Source: Sambucus nigra (taxonomy: Eukaryota > Streptophyta > Magnoliopsida > Dipsacales > Adoxaceae). From it: 64,000 bases of DNA. Location of the stretch: assembly GCA_949130495.1 (NCBI GenBank), contig OX422222.1:104273709-104337708 (forward strand), written 5' to 3'. Below the pieces are notes generated by a model that had not been told where the DNA came from, did not search any database, and saw only the letters and a program-made list of their open reading frames with translations. The translations under genes were made by a program, and so were the position numbers. Shown one piece after another: positions 1 through 10,785 of the stretch. The first letter of the stretch is position 1; every line of letters begins with the position of its first letter.

Positions 1-80
1 GGTACTTCATCATCAAACTTTTGATCGGACAGAGTTCCTCGGTGGAATATTTGTTACTTCTTTATGTCCTCTTGTAACAC

Positions 81-788
81 TTATTGTTGTTCGTCGACCA
101 TCTTCTCTTGCTCGTCAACCGACTTAGGTTGGTCGGGATTTAAATTTGATGATCTTGTAACATCCACAGGCTGGTCAGTATCCAACTTCTGATCTTTGGA
201 GATGTATGGATAAGTGAACTCTGTGATAAAATCTGCCACTGCTTGCCCTTTGAGCGACGACCTAGGCTCATAAATTATATCGTATTCGCCCAAACCTACT
301 TCCCAGTACATCAATCTTCCTGATTTCTCTGGTTTGTGCAGAGCTTGCCTTAACGGCATATTTGTATACACAACTATAGTATGAGCTTGGAAATATGGCC
401 TCATCCTTCTGCTTGCTTTAATCAGTGCTATCACCATCTTTTCTAGTCTTAGATATCTGATTTCATCTCCTCGGAAGGCCTTGCTAGTGTAATAGATTGG
501 TTTTTTCACTCCGTATTCCATTCTTATCAACGACGAACTAACTGCGTTCTCTGAAACTGCCAGATACAAGTATAATTTCTCTCCCATCACTGGTCTGGAC
601 AACAATGGAGGTGCTCCCAGGTATTTCTTCAATTCTTGAAAGGCCTTCTCGCATTCATCATTCCACTCAAAAGTCTTTCAGAGTGTTTTGAAGAATGGGA
701 GACATCTATCAGTTGCTCGTGACACAAACCTATTAAGTGTTGTAACTCGCCCTGTGATACTTTGCACTTCCTTCTTCGTCGTCGGAGA
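81..788 (-). pseudogene. RNase H region of the Tat-type polyprotein
   Basis: This is the part of pol that follows RT and degrades RNA in the RNA:DNA hybrid during reverse transcription. It stays in the same frame as the RT upstream but is separated from it by a TGA at 789-791 and has another TGA at 678-680. Visible wording includes the RT-connection segment (SITGRV, LNRFVSRATD), the block KPIYYTSKAF and the region around ADFI at the domain end. The C-terminal part after about 230 is charged and of low complexity (many D, Q, E), as in the linker before the second RNase H of Tat elements. The downstream half of pol lies outside the window. Confidence 0.75.
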
Positions 789-1667
789 TCACAGCTCCAA
801 TAGAGCCTTGATCTTTTCAGGATTCACCTCAATTCCTCGTTGGTTAACAATATATCCAAGAAACATGCCTTCTCGTACTCCGAATATGCATTTGGTGGGA
901 TTCAACTTCATTTGATATTCCTCTAGTTGATCAAAGGTCTGGCCTAAGTCAACTAGATGATCAGCAGCTTTCTTTCTCTTCGTTAGCATATCGTCAGCAT
1001 AAACCTCCATGTTATGACCAATTTTCTCTGCAAACACCTTGTTGATCAACCGCTGATAGGTAGCACCTGCATTTTTAAGTCCAAAAGGCATAACATTATA
1101 ACAATAAGTTCCCCTCGGGGTAATAAAATAGGTAATCTCCTTATCTTCAGGCTTCATTTTAATCTGGTTATAACCAGAATAAGCATCCATGAAACTTAAT
1201 AGTTCGTGCCCTGAGGTAGCATCCACCAGTTGATCAATTCGGGGCAAAGGAAAATGATCCTTCGGGCATGCCCTGTTAAGGTCGGTGAAGTCTACACACA
1301 TCCTCCATTTGTTATTTTTCTTCTTTACCATCACCACATTTGCTAGCCAGTCAGGATATTTGACATCCTCAATGAAAGAGGCTTTTTGTAGCTTCTCTAC
1401 TTCCTCCTGTATAGCTTGATTTTTCTCAGGACTGAACACTCTTCTTCGCTGCTTTACTGGCTTGATTTCCTTGTTCACATTGAGCTCGTGACACAAGAAA
1501 TTCGGATCTATTCCTGGCATGTCTTCATGACTCCGCGCAAAAGTCTTCTTTCTTCGCCTTAGAAATCCTATCAATTCTTGTTTTATTGATTCATCCAAGG
1601 ATGCACCAATTTGAGTTGTTCGTTCTGGATGCTCGTCGTCCAGAATGACATTCTCAGTAGCCTCCAT
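789..1667 (-). pseudogene. Reverse transcriptase of the Tat-type element
   Basis: The reverse transcriptase that would copy element RNA into DNA. The frame is open for 292 codons. Typical blocks are seen in order: the WLANVVMVKKKNNKWRMCVD segment, DLNRACPKDHFPLPRID, SFMDAYSGYNQI, the MPFGLKNAGATYQRL block and the catalytic box EVYADDML with both aspartates present. It is continuous in frame with the protease upstream apart from a TAG at 1671-1673, and stops at 789. The fold looks nearly intact; the product as it stands would lack RNase H and integrase. Confidence 0.88.
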
Positions 1668-1670
1668 GAC

Positions 1671-2846
1671 CTATCCTTTCACGAGTTGGGACTCGTCTCT
1701 AGGGTCTAATGTTTCAATATCCGCATCTTCTACTTGGTAGGTAGTAGTCTTCTTTCTGGATTCTTCATGCTCCTCCTGCTCGATAGATGAATAGTAGAAT
1801 TCTCGAGCTACTTTCTGGTCGCCTTTCACCATTCCTACTCCAAAATTGGTTGGGAATTTTAAACATTGATGTACAGTAGATGGTACCGCTTCGAATTTTT
1901 TTAGTCCTACCCTTCCCATGATGATGTTGTAAACTGACTGGACATTTTTATCCATTATAAAGAAGCGTACTCTTTTCGTTCTACAAGTAGGCCATGTACC
2001 AATAAGCATATCCAACTTGATCGTCCCAAGTGGAAAAACCTTTTTGCCAGTAAAACCAAGGAGGGGTCTATAATATGGCTCCAATTGGGATAACTTCAAA
2101 TTCAAACTATCAAAGCATGGATAGAACATGATATCTTCCGAGCTACCATTATCCACCAATACTCGTGAAATCGCCACTTCCTTCATTCTCATCTTGATCA
2201 CCAATGGGTCGTCATGAGGATATAGTACACCTGCCAAGTCGTTCTTAGAGAAACCAATGACGAGTTTATCCTTATTCACCTTCCTCGGGTGATCATCTTT
2301 AGCCAGATTTATTAGTTGAATGTACGAGCAAGCTTGAGCCTCATTGAGGTAAGCTTTTCTCTCAGCAGTCATATCTCCACCTCCTACATCTCCACCTGTA
2401 ATGACATTACATTCAAATGATCCAAAATGGATAGAAAATACCTCATGTTCTGGATGTTTCGATCTTTTGGGGAGATCAGGGTCGTCTTGGTCATCATCCG
2501 GGTCTTCTTCATGACTTCTCTTCTTATCTTCTTTTACTCGACCAGTAGATCTAGACCTCTGCCTTGCTCGATCGTTGCTCTTTCCACCATTTCGACGATC
2601 AACATACTTGGCCAGCTTTCCTCGTCTGATGAGTGCTTCAATTTCATTCTGAAGAGCTATGTAATTTTTGGTTGTGTGACCATGGTCTTTATAGAACTCA
2701 CAATATTTGGACTTATTCCTCTTGTCAGGATCTACCTTCATTTTCTCTAGCCAGTTCAGCTCCTCGTTGTTCTTGATCTCTTCCAGAATGTGGTTTATAT
2801 TTACTTTTAAAGGAGTATAATTTCCAAATTTCTTCAATTGTTCCAA
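1671..2846 (-). pseudogene. Gag C-terminus and aspartic protease of the Tat-type element
   Basis: This 391-codon frame starts in the gag nucleocapsid-like part, has a basic/acidic low-complexity linker (about 2440-2580) and then the retropepsin-like protease. The protease active-site block reads LVDNGSSEDIMF near 2130-2165, the DNGSS variant common in this lineage. The gag finger-like block YCEFYKDHGHTTKNY (about 2650-2715) appears to have lost one His and one Cys to Tyr compared with relatives, including the sibling block at 37430-37510 in this window. The frame ends in TAG at 1671 and would otherwise run straight into RT. Confidence 0.8.
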
Positions 2847-4173
2847 TGGTTGCTTTGCTTTTAACTGCCTATCACCACCATTGTTCTTCTGCTCCTTCTT
2901 CTCATCCTTATCAACCTCAACCTTGGTCTCTTTGGGTCCATATTTTTCTTCGCAGCCATAGCTCCCTCGGCGCTCAAAATCTTGGTTGCCTTTGCCATTA
3001 GTTCTACCGTGGTTCTAGGCGGATCTTTGGCTAGAGTGTATCTGGCAATAGTCCACTTATCAGAGCAGTAATTGCTGTCTTCTCCTCATAATCAATTACC
3101 TCAAGCTTCTCATTACTGAAACGAGTAATATAATCCCTGGTGCTCTCACCTGCCTTCTGTCTAACGCTTAGCAAGTGTGCTACTCGTTTTACTGGCTTTG
3201 CTCTGAAACAAAAATTTCTAATAAAGAGTTCTGCTAGATAAAAGAAGGTCATAATTTTCCCCTGAGGAAGGTTATTATACCACATCTGAGCAGATCCGAT
3301 AAGGGTTCCTGAAAATGCTCTGCATCGCATCTCGTCTGGAACAACATAGATATCAGCAGCGGCCTGGTATTGTTATATATGGAGAACACGATCAGTTTTT
3401 CCATCGTATTTTGGTGTTACTACCGGGGCTTTTAATTTTGACGGTGTGGGAAAGTCCACAATCTCTTGTATGAATGGTGTTCCTCGAACAAAAGTCCTTT
3501 GTAGAGGATTTTTTGTTTTAGCCATCTCCCCTAATCTATCCTCCAACCTTTGAATTGAGCCCTTCCATGCATCATTTCCTTCCTCGATCCTATTGGTTCG
3601 AGCAACTGATCATGTTGAATTTGCCTCTTGGGATCTTTCATGACGAGCAGCTGGTCGTGATTGGGCAGAGCCTTCCTTTAAATCTGATGGTCATTGATAG
3701 TTCCTCGACATAATCGTAGGGGGACTTCTAATCCTCCTAGGACCCAAACGATCAAAAGGAGAGACTCTACTCAATCTTTCAAGAGCACTTGTCCTTTCTG
3801 GGGATAGAGTGATGTTTTGTTGAGTGTCTGTAGCTCCCATCGAGGAAGTCCATCCAGGCTGATAAGAAGGATCATTATATCTCTCAGTACGATATGAATC
3901 GGTACGTCTGGACTGAGATTCCTCTGGGAATATAGTTCGCCTAGTTCACGAAGAGAGTAAACGAGTATTTCTCTGAACGCTTCGTCTCCCTGATTGGGCT
4001 GGCACTTTGCCCTGAACGGTTTGTATGAGTTGACGCATGGTTTCTTGCATGGTCGTTTGCCCTTGGACCAAATTAGCCATTATACCAGCTAGATCTTGAA
4101 CATTTGGAGGAGTAGATGGAGGATTTGGAGGGATCCCAGCGTTTCGATTGCTGGATTCAGGATGATCAGCCAT
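2847..4173 (-). pseudogene. Gag of the Tat-type element, frameshifted
   Basis: The structural protein that would form the virus-like particle. The likely start is the ATG at 4171-4173, beginning MADHPESS, about 45 bases after the primer site. The N-terminal part carries a Gln-rich helix (MANLVQGQTTMQETMRQL) and stops at 3946. The gag core reappears at 3031-3330 (SAQMWYNNLP, then RVAHLLSVRQKAGESTRDYI). Between these pieces there are several stops and at least two frame changes, so no single product can be made. The core wording is typical of plant Ty3/gypsy gag. Confidence 0.75.
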
Positions 4174-4217
4174 CGGTGATGAATTGTTTTGGTAAAAGAC
4201 GATAATTATAGTCGTTT

Positions 4218-4233
4218 CCCACAGACGGCGCCA
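4218..4233 (-). other. Primer-binding site (Tat-type)
   Basis: On the minus strand the LTR is followed after three bases by TGGCGCCGTCTGTGGG, the primer-binding site commonly seen in Tat-lineage elements. It would pair with a tRNA 3' end to prime minus-strand DNA synthesis. A decayed version of the same site follows the LTR at 27880 in the other Tat-type element. Confidence 0.75.
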
Positions 4234-4236
4234 ATC

Positions 4237-4762
4237 TGTTGATGTAAACAAATTAGATTTGACCTAATTATTTTAATCACAGATAAAAAGAATAAAGAAA
4301 TAATAGACAATAGATTTTTAAAGTGGTTCAGCCTTACAAGAATGGCCTATGTCCACTGTTTTTGTTATTGCTGACTGTTTGTTTAGAATTCTTGAGGAAT
4401 GGTTTGCTCAAGAAATTTTGGTCTCCTTCCAATGAGGAGGTTACAATGTATTTATATCCTTGAGCCTATACAAATGAAAGGAAAATGTGTTGTTATCTAG
4501 TAGACATGTACATCTGTATGCTAATAAATGAGCATTTAATGCGCAGTCGTCTCCTTGATTATCCTGATTAGAATGCTATGTTGCTCAGACCGCTTAAGCT
4601 GCTCGGATCGCCCAAGCTGCTCGGGGCCCCTGAGTTCCTCGTGGCTTCTTAGTTGCTCGGTGATCGTGAGTTGCTCGATATAAGTATACATAATTGCCAC
4701 GCTGGCAGACACGTGTCTGTAAGTGAGTGATCCATGTCAGCAGACTAAATTTGGTATCAACA
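4237..4762 (-). repeat. 5' LTR of the Tat-type element (526 bp)
   Basis: On the plus strand the LTR starts TGTTGATGTA and ends GGTATCAACA, so it has an 8-base near-perfect terminal inverted repeat and TG..CA ends. The element lies in minus orientation, so 4762 is its outer end. The partner LTR is outside the window. The boundary is supported on one side by the primer site and on the other by resumed chromovirus LTR sequence. Confidence 0.82.
4449..4456 (-). promoter_or_regulatory. TATA box in the Tat-type LTR
   Basis: TATAAATA on the minus strand about 310 bases into the 526-bp LTR, at a plausible U3/R position for the element promoter. Position and motif only; no transcript data. Confidence 0.4.
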
Positions 4763-5942
4763 ACTATCATAAGGGAACTTACGGGTATGAGGTGAAGTCC
4801 CCTGGCTAGTGAATGCAGGGTGAATATAGTCCTTGGCCATAGGACCGGTTGTTATGTATTGTGTTGTTATTTTTTCAAAGTGAGGTAATTTCGGGTATGA
4901 TTATGACTCAATATCGAAGGTATATGGCCGCTTCCCAACATAACGTGATTTAGGATGCCCAAGTTGTCCTGGTGATAGGCCCTGGAAGATGATAGCTATT
5001 TAGGGTCACATCCAGTTGGGTGACTCCCAGAAGGATGGTCTTAGAATCGTTATATGTTGTGATTATAACTATTTTTATATAACTGGTATTTTATAAATGG
5101 TGCATTAGTTTATGAAGTATACTATTTTTGAATTAAGTTCCAAAGGGGGAATAGACTTGTACAGTCATAATAAGCATAACTGAAATGGAATCTTATTAAG
5201 TGAAATTGAATTATATTTTGTGCATAATTGATTATTTATCACTGCATTTGATATTGTTCTAGGTTGTGCATTTAGATTGAGAGGTGAGGATTTTTATAAC
5301 TATTATTATTGTTAAGTGTGGAGAGAGAGTTAAGTTGATTCATGATGATTGATATTAATAACTGTCATGCTTTTTATCCACACAGTGATCATATCAAACT
5401 CGGGGCCTAACCCGTTTATATCACTTATTTTTGCATGAATTTTCTTCACGCCCAGGTGTTCCACCGCAAGGACGCCCTAATGACCCTTCCTTCCCGGTTG
5501 TCAAGGAGCTATAGCATTTTGCGTATGTTGTAGGATACTTGTTATAAACACTTCTATCTTTTTGTACACTTGCTATGATCAGTTTACACATTCGGGCGTG
5601 TTGCCCAAGCTTTTGTACTTGTTAAATGTACTGTGATATTCATTTTAATACTCGGTGTCACCTGCTTGTAATGGTCTGTTAACCGACAGTCTATTCGATT
5701 ATTATATGGTGAATGCATGTATAGTTACTTGTTTGTATTACTTTCCACCATTTTTATTTGATTGTCTAAAAGATTATTTTTGAAACTTAAAATTTATTTG
5801 ACATCCATTTTCTAAAATATTTGGTGGCCATTTCGTATATTTATTTTAACGACAGTGATGCTAAGAATGCACCATCTATGATTCCTGTATTAATTGGAAT
5901 ATCGGGCAGGACACCTTTTATTTTAATAAGCGGGGTGTCACA
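4763..5942 (+). repeat. 5' LTR of the chromovirus, 3' portion
   Basis: This stretch aligns along its length with 12319-13499, for example the blocks GAGGTGAAGTCCCCTGGCTA and CATAGGACCGGTTGTTAT near the start and AATAAGCGGG..GTCACA at the end. Its left end is the insertion point of the Tat-type element. The remaining roughly 1.5 kb of this LTR lies left of the window. Confidence 0.85.
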
Positions 5943-5944
5943 GA

Positions 5945-5956
5945 TGGTATTAGAGC
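5945..5956 (+). other. Primer-binding site, initiator tRNA-Met type
   Basis: TGGTATTAGAGC two bases after the LTR end. The usual plant chromovirus/copia site is TGGTATCAGAGC, so one C-to-T change is present. The site would prime minus-strand synthesis from initiator tRNA-Met. Confidence 0.8.
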
Positions 5957-6124
5957 ATCATATTATAGAGTCCTTAGAATCTATGCAGATTTTCACGTTC
6001 TACCGTAGCGTTCTTTGATGTAGAGACCTATTGTTAGGACTGTTTTATTTGTATATGTATGTGATTTTCGGTGAAGATAAATTGTTTTAAATCATATTCT
6101 GATCCAGTTGTTTCTTTATCTCAG

Positions 6125-7410
6125 ATGTCGCCCAAAAGAGGTCGCCCAGCGAGGAGAAACAGAGTTGAAGAAAATAATGTAGAACCTCCACCGCCGCAGC
6201 TAGGAACTATTAATGTCATGGAGGTAGCTAATATTGTCTCCCAGACGGTCAATGCAACGATGATAGCCTTGGCTCAACAGTTTCCTCAATCCCAACAACC
6301 GATAGTTCATGAGGTGCAATCCCATGCGGGACCTTCCCCGTGGGAAAGAGTCAAAGAATCTTTCTGGAAGGGTCATCCCCCAGAATTCCGGGGTGGTTCT
6401 GATGTAATAGTAGCAAACCAATGGAAGAAGGACATGCAGCGTCATCTTCGCATGGTAAACTATAGTGAGGAAAGGAATCAAATCCTTTCTACTTTTAAAT
6501 TGGTTGTAGTAGCCTTACGCTGGTGGGAATCGGTGACCATGCCATAGCAGAGAGATACTATGACTATATCGAATTTTTGGGTTTTATTCGATCGAAAGTA
6601 CTTTTCCTCCCGCAATTCGAAGGGAAATGAGGAGGAAACTTCAAGATGTAGTCCAAAGTGAACATTCGGTGGCAGAGTATAAGGATAAATTTACTCGTCT
6701 GACTAGTTTTGTGTCTAGTGAGGTAGTTCCATAGGAACGGAGGATCTCAAAGTTTATTAGAGGGTTGCAATGGAGAATACAACAACATTTACTGGGAAAT
6801 TCGATTTTACAAACATTTGGTGATGTAATGAATGCCGCATTGCTTCATTGCCCAGATCACTGGATGCATATGCAAGGAGGTAAGAAGGTGTTAGTGTTGG
6901 GGCAACCTAGTAAGCAGGGAGGCAATGGTACTGTAGGAGCACTACCCTCGACTCAACCGTCAGGAAGCAAGCAGAAGGAAAGGGACACCAAGCAAGGGGA
7001 TTTATCCAAGAGACAACGTTTTGGGGGCTTTAATTTTGGTGGAAGCAGTTTCAGGCATGGTCAGGGTGCCCAGCAGCACCGACAGGTGGGCCTGCAAGGC
7101 CAGGAAGGTTGGGGTAATAATGGGGGTCGAGGCCATCCAGGTCAAGGTGGGGTAGTTCTAAAATAATAAAGGCCGTCATCAGGAGAAAATGGAGGGCCGT
7201 TGTTTTTAATGTGGGGAAATGGGTCACTTTAGGAGAGCTTGTCCCCAGTTAATTGGGGGACAGTTACCTCGAGTTCCATAGCATCAGCAGCCACATTTAC
7301 CGCCACCACCACCTATTCCAGCCGCCCCTCCGCAGCAGGGGCAATTACAGCATGGGCATGTTTACCATATTCAGGATGCTTTCCTTCCTTCAGCCCCACC
7401 CTTCTCGCCA
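6125..7410 (+). pseudogene. Gag of the chromovirus with zinc knuckle, interrupted
   Basis: The start at 6125 (MSPKRGRPARRNR) is the first ATG of the family-like N-terminus. The core has PPEFRGGSDVIVANQWKKDM and ALRWWES, then stops at 6545 (TAG) and changes frame; the C-terminal part resumes at 6765 (RIQQHLLGNSILQTFGDVMN). A Gly/Gln-rich stretch precedes the zinc knuckle at 7201-7242, CX2CX4HX4C, which has an in-frame TAA between its first two cysteines. A Pro/Gln-rich linker leads to the protease. This gag would have packaged the element RNA; it cannot be made whole now. Confidence 0.82.
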
Positions 7411-7416
7411 TCTATC

Positions 7417-8043
7417 ATGGGTAAGTTTACCATTCAGAGGCATTTGGGATGTGTGTTGTTTAATACGGGTGCAACGTACACATTTATTTCTAGAAGTTTT
7501 GCTCAATCGATGGATTTAATTAAATCTGCGAAAAGTACCTTTACTAGTGTCGAATCTTCTATGGGTGATGGGTCACTCATTTTCTTTATTTGTAAAGAAG
7601 TAAAAATAAATCTTAGTAATTTGTGTTTTGAGGCCGATTTACTCGTCCTAGATATGGTCGGGTATGATGTAATCCTGGATATGGATTGGCTAGTGAAGTA
7701 TCGTCTGATAGTAAATTGTTATGGGAAAAGTATAGTCTTTGTCATTCCGGGGCAAGAGATGTTTCTTCTGGTTATGCCTGTTTCTGAGGGAGGTTCTAGA
7801 ACGCATTTTTATTGCATTACGGAGGAGACTTCTCTTGACATAATTTCTTCTATAGATTCGATTTCCATTGTGAGAGACTTTGAGGATGTTTTTCAGGAGA
7901 TACCAGGTTTACCTCCAAGTTGGGAGATTGAGTTCGTGATTTATTTAGTACCGGGAACGACGTCGATTGCTAGGGCTCCGTACCATATGCCTCCTGTTGA
8001 GATGTGGGAGTTAAGAGATCAGATTCATAAGTTGTTAGAATAG
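7417..8043 (+). pseudogene. Aspartic protease of the chromovirus, active-site Asp lost
   Basis: A 208-codon frame covers the protease and the linker to RT. The active-site block reads LFNTGATYTFIS: codon 7462-7464 is AAT where the sibling copy at 58.6 kb has Asp (LFDTGATHCFIA). This is a G-to-A change and should abolish cleavage. The block DVILDMDWL near 7680 and the linker DVFQEIPGLPP near 7880 are family-typical. The frame ends at TAG 8041-8043, directly before GFIRRSTS. The sibling element also has TAG at this same codon. Confidence 0.85.
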
Positions 8044-8870
8044 GGGTTTATTAGGCGTAGTACGTCGTCATGGGGAGCTCCTGTAATGTTTGTGAAGAAG
8101 AGAGATGGTTCCCTTCGGTTGTGTGTAGATTACTGGGAATTGAACAAGGTTACCATTAGGAACAAATACCCACTACCTCGGATTGATGATTTCTTTGATC
8201 AACTTAGGGGAGATTTGTACTTATCTAAAATAGATTTGAGGATGGGATATCACCAGCTACGGATACGATAGCAAGACTTATCCAAAATTGCGTTCCTAAC
8301 TAGATATGGGTCCTATTAATTTTTGGTCATGCCTTTGTGGCTAACCAATGCTCCTGAAATGTTTATGGACCTTCTGAATAGAGTGTTTCGGGACTTCCTG
8401 GATCATTTTGTTATCGTGTTTATTTATGACATCCTAATTTATTCTCAGACAGAAGCCAATCATGCTAAGCATCTACGATTGGTCCTGCAAATGTTGCAGG
8501 ATCTACAGTTATATGCCAAGTTTGAGAAATACGGGTTTTGGCTACAGGAAGTGCAGTTTCTGGGTCACATGATGACACCTCAGGGTATTTCGGTAGATTC
8601 GAGTAAAGTTGTTATGGTGAGGGAATGGGGTTAGCCCACGACGCCTACAGAGATTCACTGTTTTCTGGGTTTGGCTGGCTATTAGCGTCGATTTATTAAG
8701 GGTTTTTCTAAGATTGCTAGCCCTTTTATAAATTTGACTCGGAAGGGAGTGAGGTTTGTTTGGGATGATTCTTGCCAACTAGCTTTGGAGGAGCTGATGG
8801 ATAAGTTAACTTCTTCTCCAGTACTTGCGTTACCGAGGTCGGGAGTGGAATATTTGGTTTTTACTAACGC
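8044..8870 (+). pseudogene. Reverse transcriptase of the chromovirus, multiply broken
   Basis: RT blocks in order are [55 protein letters not shown], the [20 protein letters not shown] block and the catalytic box. The box reads FIYDILIYS: Tyr (TAT 8425-8427) replaces the first catalytic Asp seen in the sibling element. Stops include TAG at 8272, TAG at 8635 (where the sibling has Gln in [10 protein letters not shown]) and TAG at about 8685. The enzyme is doubly dead, by active-site loss and by truncation. Confidence 0.85.
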
Positions 8871-9240
8871 ATATCTGTAAGGGTTGGGAAGTGTATTATA
8901 GCAATAATAGCAGGCTATTGCTTATGCTTCTCGAAATCTCAAGCCCCATGAGAAGAATTATCCAGTACATGATCTGGAACTTACTGCAGTGGTTTTCGCC
9001 TTGAAGATTTGGAGACATTACCTCCTTGGAGAGAAGTTTAGTCTTTTTATAGACCACAAATCGTTGCAATACTTATTTTCGCAAAAAGATTTGAATATGT
9101 GACAATGTCGGTGGTAAGAGTTTGTTAAAGACTACTGATTTAATATTCATTATCACCCAGGTAAAGCTAATGTAGTGGCGGATGCACTAAGTCGAAAACT
9201 CGAGGGGAAGTTAGCAAGGGTTTGGAAGGCTAAATAGATA
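8871..9240 (+). pseudogene. RNase H of the chromovirus
   Basis: The RNase H domain is recognisable from [49 protein letters not shown] and the domain end YHPGKANVVADALSRK. The early part (8875-8910) has three or four stops close together. TGA at about 9100 sits where the sibling has Arg (NMRQRRW). This domain would have degraded the RNA template and made the plus-strand primer. Confidence 0.8.
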
Positions 9241-10509
9241 GAACTTATTCAGGAAGATGATGTTGCGAGGATGTTTATTTCAGTGTTTACCGTTACGCCT
9301 AGAATAGTGGCAAGAGTTGTGGAAGATCAAGGAATGGACAAAGAGTGTCAGGACCGAATACGCCAATTACTAACCGAGGGAGCGGCCTCCTACTCTATAA
9401 GTTCAGAGGGTGGATTGCATTTCCACGGGAGACTTATTATCGCGAATGAGGGAGATTTGAGGCGAGCCGTAAAGACAGAATCTCATGGGTCCATATTTAC
9501 AGTACATCCTGGTGGGGACAAAATGTACCAAGACACGTGCCGTCAATATTGGGGGGCGGGTTTGAAATGGGACATCTTTGATTTTGTTTTTCGATGTACT
9601 ACTTGTCAATTGGTGAAAGTAGATCATCAGCGATCGATAGGATTGCTACAACCCTTAGAAATATTGGTATGGAAGTGGGAAAGCATTTCGATGGATTTCA
9701 TCGTGGGGTTGCGAATATCACAAAGCGGTCATGATTCCATTTGGGTTATCATTGATCGTTTGACCAAGTCGGCACATTTCTTACTGGTACGCACAGATTA
9801 CAATACGGCTCGTTATGCCCGACTGTTTATTACGGAGATTATTAGACTCCATGGGGTGCCCATTAATATAGTCTCCGATCGAGACAAGATTTTTGTTTCC
9901 CACTTTTAGCGAAGTTTCAAAGAAGCAATGGGAACCTAATTGAAGTCGAGTACCTCTTATCACCCTCAGACAGATGGGCAGGCAGAAATATTCAACCAAA
10001 TGTTGGACGATATGCTCAGAATGTCTGTACTTGACTTCAAAGGAGGTTGGGAACAATACCTTCCCTTAGTCGAATTTTCTTACAATAATTCATACCAATT
10101 CAGTATAGGTATGGCACCCTATAAAGCATTATACGGGCGGAATTTTAAATCACCTACTTGCTGGTTGGAAGTAGGGGATAATAAATTTCTTAGACCTGAA
10201 ATGATCCAAGATACTTCTTCCAAGATTGAGCTCATTTGCAATCGCATCCGAGTAGCCCAAGACCGTCAAAAGAGTTATGCCAATGCGAATAGAAGTCATG
10301 TGGAGTTGGAGGTTGGAGATCAAGTTTTGGTTCAGGTGTGGCTAATGAAGGGCATAACGCGATTTGGGAACAAAAGAAATCTTGTGCCTCGTTATGTAGG
10401 CCCTTTTCCCGCTATTGCAAGAGTAGGCACCGTAGCTTACCAACTTGCCTTACCGAAACGCCTACAACAGATTCATGATGTGTTTCATGTTTTATCCTTG
10501 AAAAAGTAA
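9241..10509 (+). pseudogene. Integrase of the chromovirus
   Basis: Integrase inserts the cDNA into the host chromosome. The His/Cys zinc-binding part is seen (SHGSIFTVHPGG, then RCTTCQLVKVD at about 9590-9630). The catalytic core shows the first Asp in SISMDFIVGL, the second in NIVSDRDKIF and the Glu in DGQAEIFNQML, so the D,D,E residues appear present. A TAG at about 9907 and another at about 9939 split the core. The C-terminal part runs to 10509 with the GPFPAIARVGTVAYQLALP and HDVFHVLSLKK blocks. Confidence 0.85.
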
Positions 10510-10755
10510 AAAAGGTGTGAAGGAACCCACTGGAACATTCCTTTAGATGATATCGAATTGCAGCCCAATATTTCATATGAGGAACAACCAATTGCAATCT
10601 TAGATCATGTGGAGCGTATATTAAGGTCCAGAGTGGTGCCCTTGGTTCGGTTCCAATGGGGGCATCACAATGTCGAGGAGTCGATGTGGGAACGTGAGGA
10701 CGATATGCGAGAGTGAAATCCACATCTCTTTTTGCAAGGTACGCCTGAATTTTGA
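10510..10755 (+). pseudogene. C-terminal chromodomain-like tail of integrase
   Basis: After TAA at about 10507 the frame continues with ILDHVERILRSRVVPLVRF, then QWGHHNVEESMWERED, the pattern of the group II chromodomain at the end of plant chromovirus integrases, thought to guide insertion into particular chromatin. The aromatic-rich segment around the Trp residues is kept. It ends shortly before the polypurine tract. The sibling tail at 55358-55530 has a stop at the Gln of this block. Confidence 0.7.
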
Positions 10756-10772
10756 GGGCAAAATTCCCTTAT

Positions 10773-10785
10773 AAGGGGGGGAGTA
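10773..10785 (+). other. Polypurine tract
   Basis: An A2G7-type purine run ends three bases before the TG that opens the 3' LTR. It is the primer site for plus-strand DNA synthesis and helps fix the LTR start. Confidence 0.8.

Larger units (their letters stand above)
1..4762 (-). mobile_element. Ty3/gypsy Tat-lineage LTR retrotransposon, 5' part, nested in a chromovirus LTR
   Basis: Reading leftwards from 4762 the order is LTR, primer-binding site, gag, protease, reverse transcriptase and RNase H. The window begins inside the element, so integrase and the 3' LTR are not visible. The lineage call rests on the primer site next to the LTR, the gag spacing motif and the RT wording around the YADD box, which resemble plant Tat/Ogre-type elements. 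The flank at 4763 continues as LTR sequence matching 12321-13499, so the element inserted into the 5' LTR of the chromovirus to the right. From 2846 down to 81 one reading frame is kept with only three stops (1671, 789, 678), so decay is moderate. Confidence 0.85.
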
